Shown: one piece after another, positions 42,998 through 52,569 of the stretch | How positions within the stretch are numbered: the stretch's first letter is position 1 | Layout of the letters: the number at the start of each line of letters is the position of its first letter | Source: Aldersonia kunmingensis | GTDB taxonomy: Bacteria > Actinomycetota > Actinomycetes > Mycobacteriales > Mycobacteriaceae | NCBI RefSeq assembly: GCF_001646865.1 | Contig: NZ_LRRB01000315.1 | Span: 1 to 60,650 of the forward strand | Reading direction: 5' to 3' | Length of the DNA stretch: 60,650 bases | The notes under the pieces: generated by a model | What the model saw: only the letters and a program-made list of their open reading frames with translations | What the model was told of the DNA's origin: nothing | Databases searched by the model: none | Position numbers and translations under genes: made by a program

Positions 42998-43903
42998 TCA
43001 GCCCTTACCCACGACGCGCAGCAGGCCTTCCTGCATAACGGTCGCGATCAGTCGGCCGTCGCGGGTGTAGAGGTGGCCGCGGGCCAGACCGCGGCCACCG
43101 CCGGTCCACATGCCGTCCTGCTCGTAGAGCTGCCATTCGTCGGCGCGGAACGGCGCGTGGAACCACACCGCATGGTCGAGGCTCGCGACCTGCATCTGAT
43201 CCGGCTGCATGCTGATCGCGTGCGGACGTAGCGCGGCGGACAGCAGGAACATGTCCGAGATATAGCCCCACGCCGCGGCATGAACGATCGGGTCGTCGGA
43301 GAGCTGCTGGGAGGTCCTGACCCAGGCAAGTTGATGCGGATCCTTGGGCCCAGCGGCGCCACCGGCCATACGCGGCTGATCGGGACCGGGGAAGCGGAAG
43401 TCGATCGCGATATTGCGCTCGTAATTACGAGCCCACTCGTTTACCGCCTTGTGCTCGTCGGTTAACAGCGCCAGCATGTCCGGAAGTTCCTCGGGGGCTG
43501 TGGCCGTCGGCGCCTCGGGCTGGTGGGATAGGCCGTCCTCGAGCCGCTGGAACGACGCGGACAGTTCGAAGATCGTCTTGCCGTTCTGCTCGGCCACGAC
43601 GTTGCGAGTGGTGAAGCTGCGCCCGTCGCGGGCACGTTCCGTCCGGTAGATCACCGGGTCGGCGGTGCTTCCCGGGTGCAGGAACTGCGCGTGTAGTGAA
43701 TGTACGTGCCGATCGGGCTCCACCGTCCGTCCCGCGGCGACCAGTGCCTGCCCGACTACCGTTCCGCCGTAGATCCGACCCGCGTCGGTGTAGGAGCGAC
43801 CCTCGAAGACATCGTCGCCGATGGGCTCGACGTGCAGGATCCGGTCGAGCGGCGGTCGCCGGCTCGCGGGACTATCCGGAATGTCTGCAGTGGTTTCGAC
43901 CAT
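42998..43903 (-). CDS. tesB: Acyl-CoA thioesterase II
   Basis: The 301-aa double-hotdog enzyme releases fatty acids from CoA. It has GGTVVGQALVAAGRTV, HSLHAQFLHPG, SLDHAVWFHAPFRADEWQLY (catalytic Asp) and ATVMQEGLLR (catalytic Gln), as in TesB. The active-site Thr position reads GGGRGLARGH. ATG 43903 is the family start. It may drain acyl-CoAs when the neighbouring beta-oxidation genes are active. Confidence 0.92.
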   Translation of the reverse strand: MVETTADIPDSPASRRPPLDRILHVEPIGDDVFEGRSYTDAGRIYGGTVVGQALVAAGRTVEPDRHVHSLHAQFLHPGSTADPVIYRTERARDGRSFTTRNVVAEQNGKTIFELSASFQRLEDGLSHQPEAPTATAPEELPDMLALLTDEHKAVNEWARNYERNIAIDFRFPGPDQPRMAGGAAGPKDPHQLAWVRTSQQLSDDPIVHAAAWGYISDMFLLSAALRPHAISMQPDQMQVASLDHAVWFHAPFRADEWQLYEQDGMWTGGGRGLARGHLYTRDGRLIATVMQEGLLRVVGKG

Positions 43904-43946
43904 TTGGTCACTTTATGACGTCATTTCCTTCGGTAACGGTAGGACG

Positions 43947-44534
43947 TCATGTTTTGTCCGGTTCTGCCGCAGTAAGTAGAACGTTTGCCAGGGCGCGGAG
44001 TTGATCGGCCGGCCCGTTTGCCGGATACATCCCACCGATGGCTAGTGTGCCGACGATCGCGATGTGCAGTCGGTCGGCGAGCAGGTCGCTGTCGACGAGA
44101 TGAAGTCGCGCGGTCAGGGCACGCAATCGGCGCCGAAGTTCCTCCTCGTGGGCGAGGCAGCGTTCTCTAATCTTTGCCGTGTCCGCGCCGTCGAACTCCG
44201 CGGCCGTATTCACGAAGGCGCACCCGCGGTACTCGGGGAGCGTCGCGAGGTCCTGAATCCAGGTGAGTTGCGCGTCGAGTTCGTCGCGCGGTTCGGAATT
44301 GTCGGCAGCGGCCCTGTCCCATGCCGCCCAAAATGTTTCGTCCCGCCGCTGCAGCACGGCGAGGACGAGATCGTCCTTGCTCGGAAACCACCGATACAGA
44401 CTTGCCTTGGTGGTCTCCGCGCGACGAACGACCTCGTCCACACCAACGGCACGAGTCCCGTTGCGGTAGAACAGGGTCGCCGCGATCCCGACGATCCTGT
44501 CCCGCAGCGCGTCGCCTCGCACCTGTTTAGCCAC
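43947..44534 (-). CDS. TetR family transcriptional regulator
   Basis: The 195-aa regulator has its helix-turn-helix near residues 10-55 (GIAATLFYRNGTRAVGVDEV followed by VRRAETTKASLYRWFPSKDD). The GTG start shares one base with the ADH stop (TAGTG), so it is co-translated as the last gene of the SnoaL-ADH-TetR operon. The promoter of that operon carries a palindrome in its spacer that suits TetR autorepression. Confidence 0.88.
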   Translation of the reverse strand: MAKQVRGDALRDRIVGIAATLFYRNGTRAVGVDEVVRRAETTKASLYRWFPSKDDLVLAVLQRRDETFWAAWDRAAADNSEPRDELDAQLTWIQDLATLPEYRGCAFVNTAAEFDGADTAKIRERCLAHEEELRRRLRALTARLHLVDSDLLADRLHIAIVGTLAIGGMYPANGPADQLRALANVLLTAAEPDKT

Positions 44535-45511
44535 TACGCCTCCGAACTGCCGATCACGATCGCCGCCTTGCCGAAGCCGAATCGCTTGTACACCCACCGT
44601 TGCGCATCCGCGGCGTGATCGAGATCGAACTCGGCACCGACGATGACGCGGACACGGCCTGAGTCGAACAGGGCAGCAATTGCTTTCAATGCTTCGGGAT
44701 CCGGTTCGACCAGACACGACACCGCGTGCACGCCGCGCTCGGCCGCGTCGGAGCGGTAGGTGGGTATCGACCATCCGTTGGCCAGGGATATGGTGCCGCC
44801 CGGAGCCACGAGATCGAATAACGACGTGCCGGAACCGCCGGTGACCAAATCGATTGCGGCATTGACCTTCCCGATCGCCGCCACTGCTTCGGCGTCGTTG
44901 TAGTCCACGCACGAGTCAGCGCCCAAGTCGTGCACCGTCGCGTGATCGTCGGGCCGGGCCAGGGCGACCACGCTGGCTCCGCGGGCAACCGCCAACTGCA
45001 CGGCCAGATGCCCAACTCCGCCGGAGGCGCCGGTGACGAGCACGCGGTGTCCACTTTCCACGCGTGCCGCGTCGAGCATCTGCCACGCCGTGAGTGCCGC
45101 CATCGGGAGGCTCGCCGCTTCCGTGAACGACGCAGAAACCGGCATCGGCGCAAGCTGATACGCGGGTACCGTCACGAACTCCGCATATGTCCCTGCCGGA
45201 TGCGGAAACCAGGCCAGGCCGTAGACGCGGTCTCCCACCTCGTACCGACTGACGCCGTACCCGACGGCATCCACCACACCCGCGACATCCCAGCCGGGAA
45301 TATGTGGAAGCTGCATCGACTGCTCGTAACCGATGTTGTTGCCGGTGTGCATATCAATCGGGTTCACGCTCGTTGCGCGAACCGCGATGCGTACCTCGCC
45401 CGCAGCGGGTTCCGGGCGTGGAACTTCGACGAGCGCGAGCGTCGCTCCCCACTGCTCGTGCACCGCAGCGCGCATCGTCGTGCTGCTGGGCCGGCGTGCA
45501 CCGATGATCAT
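44534..45511 (-). CDS. Zinc-independent MDR (quinone oxidoreductase-like) protein
   Basis: The 325-aa medium-chain dehydrogenase/reductase lacks the zinc-ligand Cys/His set and has LPHIPGWDVAGVVDAVGYGV, VGDRVYGLAWFP and the NADPH site RVLVTGASGGVGHLAVQLAV. It probably reduces quinones, enals or enones. ATG 45511 overlaps the SnoaL gene stop (ATGA), which sets the start. It is the middle gene of a TetR-controlled operon. Confidence 0.88.
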   Translation of the reverse strand: MIIGARRPSSTTMRAAVHEQWGATLALVEVPRPEPAAGEVRIAVRATSVNPIDMHTGNNIGYEQSMQLPHIPGWDVAGVVDAVGYGVSRYEVGDRVYGLAWFPHPAGTYAEFVTVPAYQLAPMPVSASFTEAASLPMAALTAWQMLDAARVESGHRVLVTGASGGVGHLAVQLAVARGASVVALARPDDHATVHDLGADSCVDYNDAEAVAAIGKVNAAIDLVTGGSGTSLFDLVAPGGTISLANGWSIPTYRSDAAERGVHAVSCLVEPDPEALKAIAALFDSGRVRVIVGAEFDLDHAADAQRWVYKRFGFGKAAIVIGSSEA

Positions 45512-45966
45512 GCGGCACCCACCAGAGATGAGGCGTCCACTCCGCATTGCCGCGCCACGCCTGCAACGTCGAAATGGAAACTCTCGTAGGCGATCCGGTC
45601 GTCGCGGAACCGGAACAGCATGAAGACCGGAACCGTCGCCCGATTGCCGTTCGGCACAGCACCGTTCCAGGTGAATGCAGGAGTGAGCGATATTTCACCC
45701 CAGCAGCACAGCGTGTCACCGTCGAGGCCGTGCCCATCTACGCGCACCTCGTAATCGGGCGCGAAGGCGAACCAACCCTCGATGGCCCCCTTGACTTCCT
45801 CCCCTACGGACCGGGTCCCCAGCGGCGGCGACTCCAGCACCACGTCCGGGTGATAGATCGCCATCGCCCCTGCTACGTCCTGACGGCTTTTCGCCTGTGC
45901 CAACCGCCGGACAATCTCGGCCGCTTCGGTTGCGGCACTGCACTGTTCGCTCATTCCTGCATCCAC
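45508..45966 (-). CDS. SnoaL-like/NTF2-fold protein
   Basis: The 152-aa protein has the NTF2-like pattern of SnoaL/ketosteroid-isomerase-like proteins: a helical start (IVRRLAQAKSRQDVAGAMAI), YHPDVVLESPPLG, then long strands (RATVPVFMLFRFRDDRIAYE). The substrate is unknown; a small hydrophobic compound processed with the adjacent MDR enzyme is likely. The start could be GTG 45966 or ATG 45954. It is the promoter-proximal gene of the operon. Confidence 0.78.
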   Translation of the reverse strand: MDAGMSEQCSAATEAAEIVRRLAQAKSRQDVAGAMAIYHPDVVLESPPLGTRSVGEEVKGAIEGWFAFAPDYEVRVDGHGLDGDTLCCWGEISLTPAFTWNGAVPNGNRATVPVFMLFRFRDDRIAYESFHFDVAGVARQCGVDASSLVGAA

Positions 45967-45987
45967 CCTTTCCCCCGGGACTCCGTA

Positions 45988-46017
45988 AATATAGACCGAT
46001 CTGTCTCTTTAGGTCAA
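45988..46017 (-). promoter_or_regulatory. Promoter with embedded TetR-type operator
   Basis: Read on the minus strand, TTGACC (46012-46017) and TATATT (45988-45993) are 18 bases apart and form a sigma-A-like promoter. The spacer contains AGAC-N-GATC-N-GTCT (45993-46006), a 14-bp palindrome with 12 symmetric bases. It lies 27 bases before the SnoaL GTG and suits repression by the TetR encoded last in this operon. Confidence 0.65.
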
Positions 46018-46021
46018 GATC

Positions 46022-46056
46022 AAAAAGGTGCGCACCCCTCAAGTGCGCACCCTTTT
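46022..46056 (-). terminator. Rho-independent terminator of the fused fadE gene
   Basis: GTGCGCAC repeats pair around a 7-base loop, with flanking CTTTTT in the minus direction. It follows the FadE stop at 46067 and lies directly before the SnoaL promoter. Confidence 0.85.
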
Positions 46057-46066
46057 GGGTGGAGCC

Positions 46067-48217
46067 CTAGTTCGCGATTTGCTCGCGCGGCAGACCCAAC
46101 AGTCGTTCTGCGATCACATTGCGATTGATCTCGGACGTGCCGCCCGCGATCGTGATCGCGCGGCTGCCCAGGTACATCAGCTGGGCCGCGGGCAATTCGC
46201 CGGTCACTGCGCCTTCTCCACCGAGGCGCATGAACAGTTCGGTGATGTTCTGCATATGCTCGGACGAAACCAGCTTGGTCACATTGCCTTCCGGGCCGGG
46301 ACCTGCGCCGGCGACTGCTCGCGCCACCTGACGCAGGTTGAGCATCCGCATGGCCTGCTCGGTGCCGATCAGGTCGGCGACTGCACGGGTGGCGGCCCGG
46401 TCCTTGCCGGTCTCGCCCTCGAGCATGGCCAGCAGGTGGGTGGCGCTCAACATCACCTGGCCGCCACCGATGGAGATGCGCTCGTTGCCCAGCGTCGCGC
46501 GCGCGACCGTCCAGCCGGCATCGATCGCGCCGACGACATCCTCATCGGGCACGAATACGTCGTCGAAGAAGATCTCGTTGAAGTTGGAATCGCCGCTGAT
46601 CTGCTTCAGCGGGCGGATCGTGACGCCTTCCGCCTTCAGATCGATCACCATCGTGGTGATGCCGAGGTGCTTGGGCGCGTCCTTGTTGGTGCGGATGGTC
46701 GCCAGGCCGCGGTTACATGCCATCGCGTCGCTGGTCCACACCTTCTGGCCGGTCACCCGCCAGCCGCCGTCGACCTTCACGCCCTTGGTGGACACCGCGG
46801 CGGCATCGGAACCGGCACCCGGTTCGCTGAACAGCTGACAGAACACCAGTTCGCCGAGCAGGCCCGGACGGATCCAGCGCTCGATTTGGGCCGGATCGCC
46901 GTGCTGTGAGAGCGTCAGCATCACCCAGCCGGCGATGCCGAGCTTCGGCACCTCGACGCCCGCGAATTCCTCCTCGATCACCAACTGCTCGACCGGTGAT
47001 GCGCCGCGCCCGAACGGTGCGGGCCAGTGCGGCACGAGGTAGCCGGTGTCGACGAGATGCAGACGCCGGTCCGCCTCGGGCAGCGCGTTGTACTTCGCCA
47101 CGACCTCGGCGGCATCCCGCCGGTAGTCCTCGGCCTCCGGCGGCAGGTCTACCGCGTACTGGCGTTGCACACCGGAGCGGCTGATCGCGATCAGTTCATC
47201 GCGGGCGGCCTCCCCGTCGGCGAGCAGGCCCCGCAGGCTTTGCGCGCGGCGCAGGAACAGGTGGCAGTCGTGCTCCCAGGTGAAGCCGATGCCGCCGTGG
47301 ATCTGAATGTTCATCTCCGCGTTCGTGACATACGACTCGAATGCGACGGTGGCCGCGACGTCCGACGCGAGCACGCCCTGCTCGTCGTCGACGCCGGCCC
47401 GCGCGGCGTCCCAGGCCGCGCCAACCGCGAGTTCGGCTGCGACGAGCATGTTCGCTGCGTGGTGCTTGATCGCCTGGAACGAGCCGATGATGCGGCCGAA
47501 CTGCTGGCGCACCTTGGCGTACTCGACGGCCATTTCCATCGTGGCGCGGGCACCACCGGCCGCGTCCGCGGCTCCGAGCACCCTGGCAAGTCGGCGTGCG
47601 CGCACGGCAGCACCGGATAGCACCGCCTCCGGGGTGACACCGCTCAGCGTGAACTTCGCGATGTGCTGGGTCGGGTCCATGGCCCGGACCTTCTCGACTG
47701 TCACGCCCGGTGCGTCGGCCGCGACGAGCACGACGTCATCGCCGGCCCGTAGCGCAAGCACGGTCGCCACCTTGCCTCCGATGACGTATCCGGATTCACC
47801 AGCCACGGTGCCGTCGGCACCGAGGGCCAATGAGCCGCCGAGGCCGATGCCGCCGATGTTCGTTCCGTCGACGAAGCCGGGGAGCAGTCGCTGCTTGGCG
47901 TCATCGCTTCCGGCGTGGTTGAGCAGTTCCGAAGCCACGACCGTGGAAACGAACGGAACCGGGACGACGACGCGACCAAGTTGCTCCGCGACCACGGCGA
48001 GTTCGGGCAGGCCCGCGTCGTCACCGCCGAACTCGGACGGCAGGTGCAGGCCGAGCCAGCCCAGCTTCGCCAGCCCGCGCCACAGCGGGCCGATGTCATC
48101 GGCGCCCTTGTTGTGATCGAGCACGGCACGGGAGAGCGCCAAGGTCTTCTGATCGGCAAGGAATGATGCGACGACATCGGCTAGCGCGCGGTGTTCGTCG
48201 GTCAGTGCGAGGGACAT
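46067..48217 (-). CDS. Fused double acyl-CoA dehydrogenase (FadE6-like)
   Basis: The 716-aa protein joins two acyl-CoA dehydrogenase modules. The first (residues 1 to about 330) has LHLPSEFGGDDAGLPELAVV and VRQQFGRIIGSFQAIKHHAA. The second (about 345-716) has FCQLFSEPGAGSDAAAVSTK, GWRVTGQKVWTSDA, NFNEIFFDDVFVPDEDVVG, and the C-terminal AGGTSEINRNVIAERLLGLP. Length and arrangement match mycobacterial FadE6-type enzymes, which use FAD to desaturate acyl-CoA, often on side chains or branched acids. ATG 48217 has GGAG nine bases upstream; the longer frame adds no family sequence. Confidence 0.9.
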   Translation of the reverse strand: MSLALTDEHRALADVVASFLADQKTLALSRAVLDHNKGADDIGPLWRGLAKLGWLGLHLPSEFGGDDAGLPELAVVAEQLGRVVVPVPFVSTVVASELLNHAGSDDAKQRLLPGFVDGTNIGGIGLGGSLALGADGTVAGESGYVIGGKVATVLALRAGDDVVLVAADAPGVTVEKVRAMDPTQHIAKFTLSGVTPEAVLSGAAVRARRLARVLGAADAAGGARATMEMAVEYAKVRQQFGRIIGSFQAIKHHAANMLVAAELAVGAAWDAARAGVDDEQGVLASDVAATVAFESYVTNAEMNIQIHGGIGFTWEHDCHLFLRRAQSLRGLLADGEAARDELIAISRSGVQRQYAVDLPPEAEDYRRDAAEVVAKYNALPEADRRLHLVDTGYLVPHWPAPFGRGASPVEQLVIEEEFAGVEVPKLGIAGWVMLTLSQHGDPAQIERWIRPGLLGELVFCQLFSEPGAGSDAAAVSTKGVKVDGGWRVTGQKVWTSDAMACNRGLATIRTNKDAPKHLGITTMVIDLKAEGVTIRPLKQISGDSNFNEIFFDDVFVPDEDVVGAIDAGWTVARATLGNERISIGGGQVMLSATHLLAMLEGETGKDRAATRAVADLIGTEQAMRMLNLRQVARAVAGAGPGPEGNVTKLVSSEHMQNITELFMRLGGEGAVTGELPAAQLMYLGSRAITIAGGTSEINRNVIAERLLGLPREQIAN

Positions 48218-48398
48218 CTGGGCAACTCCTCGGTGCGCGGACGGGTCAACGGGCCGTCGCCATACCGACGATGGCCAGTGCCAGCTTGGCGCACCCCCGG
48301 TAAACGCCGGGGCAGAATTGGGAAACATTTCGTTCCCGACGCTGACCCCGATGCGTTGGCGAGCCGCCGGTTGGCGGCTGTTCACAAGAGTGCCGGGT

Positions 48399-49373
48399 TC
48401 AGCGTGTGGTGTCTATCACGATTTTTCCGCGGACCAATCTGGTGCGCATTGCCTCCAGTGCCTGCGGAACCTCGGCCAGCGCGTACGTCCTGGAGACGTG
48501 CGGACGCAGCCCGCCGGCGATCAGTTGTGCAAGCGCCTGTTCACCTGCGGCAAGCGCCTCCGGCTGGTGTTCGGGCAGCGTCCGCATGTCGAATCCCTTG
48601 AGCGTGACGCCCTTGAGGAGCAACAGGTTCATCGGAATTCGGGGGATCGCGCCGTCGGCGAAGCCGACTGTCACGTAGCGACTGCCCCATGCCCCGGCGC
48701 GGATCGCCTGCTCGGCGTACACGCCGCCGACGGGGTCGATGATGACGTCGGCGCCGCTGCCGGTGATGTCCTTGATGCGTTGCTTGAGGTCCTCGCTGCC
48801 GTAGGCGATGCCAGCGACGGCACCGAGTTCGGCACCGACCTCGAGCCGGTCCGGTGTCGCGGCCGCCGCGATGACCTTGCCACCGAGTCGAGTCGCGATA
48901 TCGACGGCCGCCGAACCCACACCGCCCGCGGCACCGAGCACGACCACCCACTCGCCGGGCTTCATCGCTGCTGTCGTGACGAGCGAGTGGTAAGCCGTCC
49001 GGTAGGTGAGGCCGAATGCCGCGGCACCCGCCATGTCCAACCCCTCCGGAACCGGCGCCAGCATCGCCTCGGGCAGGACGATGCGGTTGGCGAAGCCGCC
49101 GAGGAACGAGCCGCCCATCACCGCATCCCCGGGAGCGAAGGTGGTGACACCGTCTCCAACGGCGAGTACGCGCCCGGCGAATTCGGCGCCCGGCGTGAAC
49201 GGCACGGGAATGCTCAGTTGGTACTTATCGGCCACCATCAGCACATCGGGAAAGTTGACCCCCGCTGCCTCGATTCCGACCAGCACCTCGCCGGGGCCCG
49301 CGACCGGGTCGGGCAACTCCCTGACCTCGAGCACGTCGGGATCGCCGTACCGTTCGCACCGCACTGCACGCAT
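48399..49373 (-). CDS. NADPH:quinone oxidoreductase family protein
   Basis: The 324-aa zinc-free MDR protein has RELPDPVAGPGEVLVGIEAA, VNFPDVLMVADKYQ, FTPGAEFAGRVLAVGDGV and the cofactor site WVVVLGAAGGVGSAAVDIAT. It probably reduces quinones or 2-enoyl compounds with NADPH. It follows the alpha/beta hydrolase gene by 12 bases in a run of minus-strand catabolic genes (LLM oxidoreductase, hydrolase, this gene). Confidence 0.9.
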   Translation of the reverse strand: MRAVRCERYGDPDVLEVRELPDPVAGPGEVLVGIEAAGVNFPDVLMVADKYQLSIPVPFTPGAEFAGRVLAVGDGVTTFAPGDAVMGGSFLGGFANRIVLPEAMLAPVPEGLDMAGAAAFGLTYRTAYHSLVTTAAMKPGEWVVVLGAAGGVGSAAVDIATRLGGKVIAAAATPDRLEVGAELGAVAGIAYGSEDLKQRIKDITGSGADVIIDPVGGVYAEQAIRAGAWGSRYVTVGFADGAIPRIPMNLLLLKGVTLKGFDMRTLPEHQPEALAAGEQALAQLIAGGLRPHVSRTYALAEVPQALEAMRTRLVRGKIVIDTTR

Positions 49374-49385
49374 GAGACTCCTCTA

Positions 49386-50246
49386 TCAGATCCAGTCCGA
49401 AACCAGTTGGCGGACAAGCTCGATCACGCCATGCGGGTCATCGAGCATGGCGTGATGGCCGGCGTTCGGCAGGGTCGTGTCGATCACCCCGGGCCCGAGA
49501 TCACGCAGCAGAATTTCGTGGCAGACATCGTCGATGACCGAGTGATGCCCGGCGCGGATCACTGAGACAGGAACATCGAGCGGCCGCAGCGGCGCGGGCG
49601 GATCGAGCACGGCCTTGTACACGCCGTAGTCGAACTTCCAGCTCCAGCCGCCGGGTACGGGCCGCACCGAATTCCGTGCGATGTGCTCGGTGATGAAGTC
49701 CGCCACGTCGATTGGGCTGTCGTCGGGGCGGAACAAGCGATAGGCGCGCACCGCATCCTCGCGCTCGGGGTAGATCCGGGGCGTGCTGTCGGCGTGTGAC
49801 ACCAGCATCGCCAGGCGGTCCGGGTCGGGCTTTATCGCGATATTCGAGTCGAGCAGTGCCAACCCACCGAGCTTCGGGTACTTGGTCGCGGCGAGGTACG
49901 CGGGTTTGCCGCCCATGCTGTGCGCCACGATCACCGAGCCGGACGCAAGGGATTCGTCCAGTACGGCCCGAATGTCGTTGGCCCACAAGTCGAAGCTGTA
50001 CGTATCGCGGCGGTCGCTGTCACCGAAGCCCGTCATGTCCATCGCGACCACGCGGCGATCGGCGGCCAGTGCCGGCGCGATGTGATCCCACCAGTGGGTG
50101 TTCGCGGTGTTCCCGTGTACCAGCAGAATGCCCGGTCCGGTGTGCTGGGCGCCCCAAATGCGGTGGTGCACAGAGACGCCGGCCGATTCGACGAATCGCG
50201 ATTCGACCGGGGCGGCCAACGCATCGGTGAACCACTCCGGCGACAT
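49386..50246 (-). CDS. Alpha/beta hydrolase
   Basis: The 286-aa protein has LLVHGNTANTHWWDHIAPAL, the nucleophile VIVAHSMGGKPAYLAATKYP, DMTGFGDSDRR, and the late His in NAGHHAMLDDP. This resembles C-C bond hydrolases and esterases acting on catabolic intermediates. Its ATG shares a base with the LLM gene stop (TGATG), so both are made from one message. Confidence 0.88.
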   Translation of the reverse strand: MSPEWFTDALAAPVESRFVESAGVSVHHRIWGAQHTGPGILLVHGNTANTHWWDHIAPALAADRRVVAMDMTGFGDSDRRDTYSFDLWANDIRAVLDESLASGSVIVAHSMGGKPAYLAATKYPKLGGLALLDSNIAIKPDPDRLAMLVSHADSTPRIYPEREDAVRAYRLFRPDDSPIDVADFITEHIARNSVRPVPGGWSWKFDYGVYKAVLDPPAPLRPLDVPVSVIRAGHHSVIDDVCHEILLRDLGPGVIDTTLPNAGHHAMLDDPHGVIELVRQLVSDWI

Positions 50247-51274
50247 CAGCGCGTTGCCTCCTGGATCGCGCGCATGAGTTCGATGCGCAGCTCCGCTGAC
50301 GGCAGCCCGGTGGAGTTGAGCATGTAGCGCGTCGCGTCACCATTTCGCTCCGCGATGATTCCGGCGACCTGGCTGGTCGTGCCGACGGCGGCGAACAGGT
50401 TCAGCACGTGGTCGTCGATGAGTTCGCCCATTTCCAACCACTTTTTCGGGCGGTCGCTCTTGGAGAGCGAATTGAGTTCGGCGCCAAGGTCGCCGAGTCC
50501 GTGCAGTTCGAGCACCGGATGGTAGGCGGGAGTGGAGCCGTAAAACGCGATCTGGTTGCGCACCGCGGTCTTGGCTTCCTCGAATTCCTCCTCGGTGCGG
50601 CCGGTGACGATCATGCCGGACGAGACGATCTCGGGTGCGGCCTCGGGTGCGCCGGCCACGGCCCGGCCGCGTTGCAGCGCAGGCAGTGTCACTTCGTTCA
50701 CGTAGCTCATGGTGGTGAACGGGTGCAGGAGCAGTCCGTCCGCGACCTTGCCAACGGTCTCGGTCATCTTGGTGCCGACCGCGGCGATCAGCACCTTGGG
50801 CGGGGGATTGTCGGTCTTCGGTACGAACATCGGCGTCATCAAGGTGTGCGAGTAGAAGTCACCGCGGAAATCGAGCTTGTCGCCGGTCTCCCACGAGTGC
50901 CAGATCGCCCGCAACGCGGACACGAACTCGGCCATCCGATCGGCCGGGGCACTCCACGGCATCGAGAAGCGCCGCTCGATATGCGGCTTGATCTGGCTGC
51001 CGAGGCCTAGGTGCAGCCGGCCGTTGCTGTACTCCTGAATCGCGGTGGCCTGCACGGCGACCGTCATCGGTGAGCGGGCAAACGCCACCAGGATGTTGGT
51101 CAGCAGGTCGACGCGGCGGGTAGCGCCCGCGGCGACGGTCAGGTGCAGCATCGGATCGCCGGTGAGCTCGCTGAACGCGACACCATCGGCGCCGATGTCC
51201 TCGGCCTCGCGCGCGAGTTCGTCGACGCCGGTAAGCGCGCCCCCGCGTGCACCGAGCGGCAGGTCAACCTTCAT
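50246..51274 (-). CDS. LLM-class (F420-dependent) oxidoreductase
   Basis: The 342-aa TIM-barrel oxidoreductase shows the luciferase-like pattern: LAREAEDIGADGVAFSELTG, VDLLTNILVAFARSPMTVAV, and RLHLGLGSQIKPHIERRFSM followed by PWSAPADRMAEFVSALRAIW. It fits the F420-dependent subgroup abundant in actinobacteria. The substrate is not visible; the neighbours point to hydrophobic or steroid-like compounds (inference). It diverges from a thiolase gene. Confidence 0.9.
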   Translation of the reverse strand: MKVDLPLGARGGALTGVDELAREAEDIGADGVAFSELTGDPMLHLTVAAGATRRVDLLTNILVAFARSPMTVAVQATAIQEYSNGRLHLGLGSQIKPHIERRFSMPWSAPADRMAEFVSALRAIWHSWETGDKLDFRGDFYSHTLMTPMFVPKTDNPPPKVLIAAVGTKMTETVGKVADGLLLHPFTTMSYVNEVTLPALQRGRAVAGAPEAAPEIVSSGMIVTGRTEEEFEEAKTAVRNQIAFYGSTPAYHPVLELHGLGDLGAELNSLSKSDRPKKWLEMGELIDDHVLNLFAAVGTTSQVAGIIAERNGDATRYMLNSTGLPSAELRIELMRAIQEATR

Positions 51275-51423
51275 GATCAGCTCCCGTAGGTCTCAACTTC
51301 TTGCTAAATAGTTATCGCTCGCTAAGCTCGGAGTCAACGCAACTCAGAGCGGATGCAATACAAGGGCCATGTGGCTGTCATCAACACAACCACAGGACCC
51401 GCGACAAAGGAGAAGCAGGACAG

Positions 51424-52569
51424 ATGGGCGCAGTGATCGTCGAGGCCGTACGGACCCCGGTCGGCAAGAAGAACGGTGGGCTTTCCGGCATCCACCCCGT
51501 GGACCTCTCGGCCGTCGTGCTGAACGAGCTGGTCCGCCGCGCGGGCATCGCGCCCGAGCTGGTCGACGACGTCATCTGGGGCGTTGTCAGCCAGGTCGGC
51601 GAGCAGACCAACGACCTCGCGCGCAACGCCGTGCTCGCTGCGGGCTGGCCCGAGTCCGTGCCGGGCGTGACCGTCGATCGCCAGTGCGGTTCGTCGCAGC
51701 AGGCGATGAGCTTCGCGGTGGCCAGTGTGCTCGCCGGGCACTACGACGCGGTCATCGCCGGTGGCGTCGAGTCGATGTCGCGCATCCCGATCGGCACCAG
51801 CGCAGCTGCCGGTGGCAGCCCGCTGAGCCCGCTGTTCATGGAGCGCTACAACGCGCGTCCGAACCAGGGCGTCGGCGCCGAGATGATGGCCGAGAAGTGG
51901 GCGATCTCGCGTGACGAGGTCGACTCGTTCGCGGCCCGCTCGCACGAGCGTGCGGCGGCGGCGCAGGACGCCGGCCTGTTCGACGAGCAGATCGTCCCGG
52001 TCACCAACCCGGACGGCGAGGTCATCAGCAAGGACGAGGGCATCCGCCGCGGCACCACCGTCGAGAAGCTCGCCGGGCTGAAGACCGTCTTCAAGGAGGA
52101 CGGTGTCATCCACGCGGGTAACGCCTCGCAGATTTCCGACGGCGCGGCCGCGCTGCTGATCGTGAGCGACGAGTTCGCCGCGAAGCACAACCTCACCCCG
52201 ATCGCCCGCGTCCACACCGCGGTCGTCGCCGGTGCCGACCCGGTGATGATGCTCGGCGCGCCGATCCCGGCCACTGAGAAGGCGTTCGAGAAGTCCGGCC
52301 TGTCCGTCTCCGACATCGGCGTCTTCGAGGTCAATGAGGCCTTCGCGCCGGTGCCCATGGCATGGCAGAAGGAGATCGGCGCCGACGAGGCACTGCTCAA
52401 CCCGAACGGCGGCGCGATCGCGCTCGGCCACCCGCTCGGCGGCTCGGGCGCCCGCATCATGACCGACATGATCTTCCACATGCGCCGCAACGACATTCGT
52501 TACGGCCTGCAGACCATGTGTGAGGGTGGCGGCCAGGCCAACGCGACGATCCTCGAGCTCGTCAAGTAA
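51424..52569 (+). CDS. Acetyl-CoA acyltransferase (thiolase)
   Basis: The 381-aa thiolase cleaves 3-oxoacyl-CoA with CoA or condenses acetyl-CoA. Nucleophilic Cys88 is in TVDRQCGSSQQAMSFAVASV; the second Cys is in MCEGGGQANATILEL, with the His motifs VFEVNEAFAPVP and ALGHPLGGSGAR. Its size and NEAFA motif match the FadA5/FadA6-like group of actinobacteria. ATG 51424 is the family start, and the open frame before it is noncoding. It diverges from the LLM-hydrolase-quinone oxidoreductase run. Confidence 0.93.
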   Translation: MGAVIVEAVRTPVGKKNGGLSGIHPVDLSAVVLNELVRRAGIAPELVDDVIWGVVSQVGEQTNDLARNAVLAAGWPESVPGVTVDRQCGSSQQAMSFAVASVLAGHYDAVIAGGVESMSRIPIGTSAAAGGSPLSPLFMERYNARPNQGVGAEMMAEKWAISRDEVDSFAARSHERAAAAQDAGLFDEQIVPVTNPDGEVISKDEGIRRGTTVEKLAGLKTVFKEDGVIHAGNASQISDGAAALLIVSDEFAAKHNLTPIARVHTAVVAGADPVMMLGAPIPATEKAFEKSGLSVSDIGVFEVNEAFAPVPMAWQKEIGADEALLNPNGGAIALGHPLGGSGARIMTDMIFHMRRNDIRYGLQTMCEGGGQANATILELVK

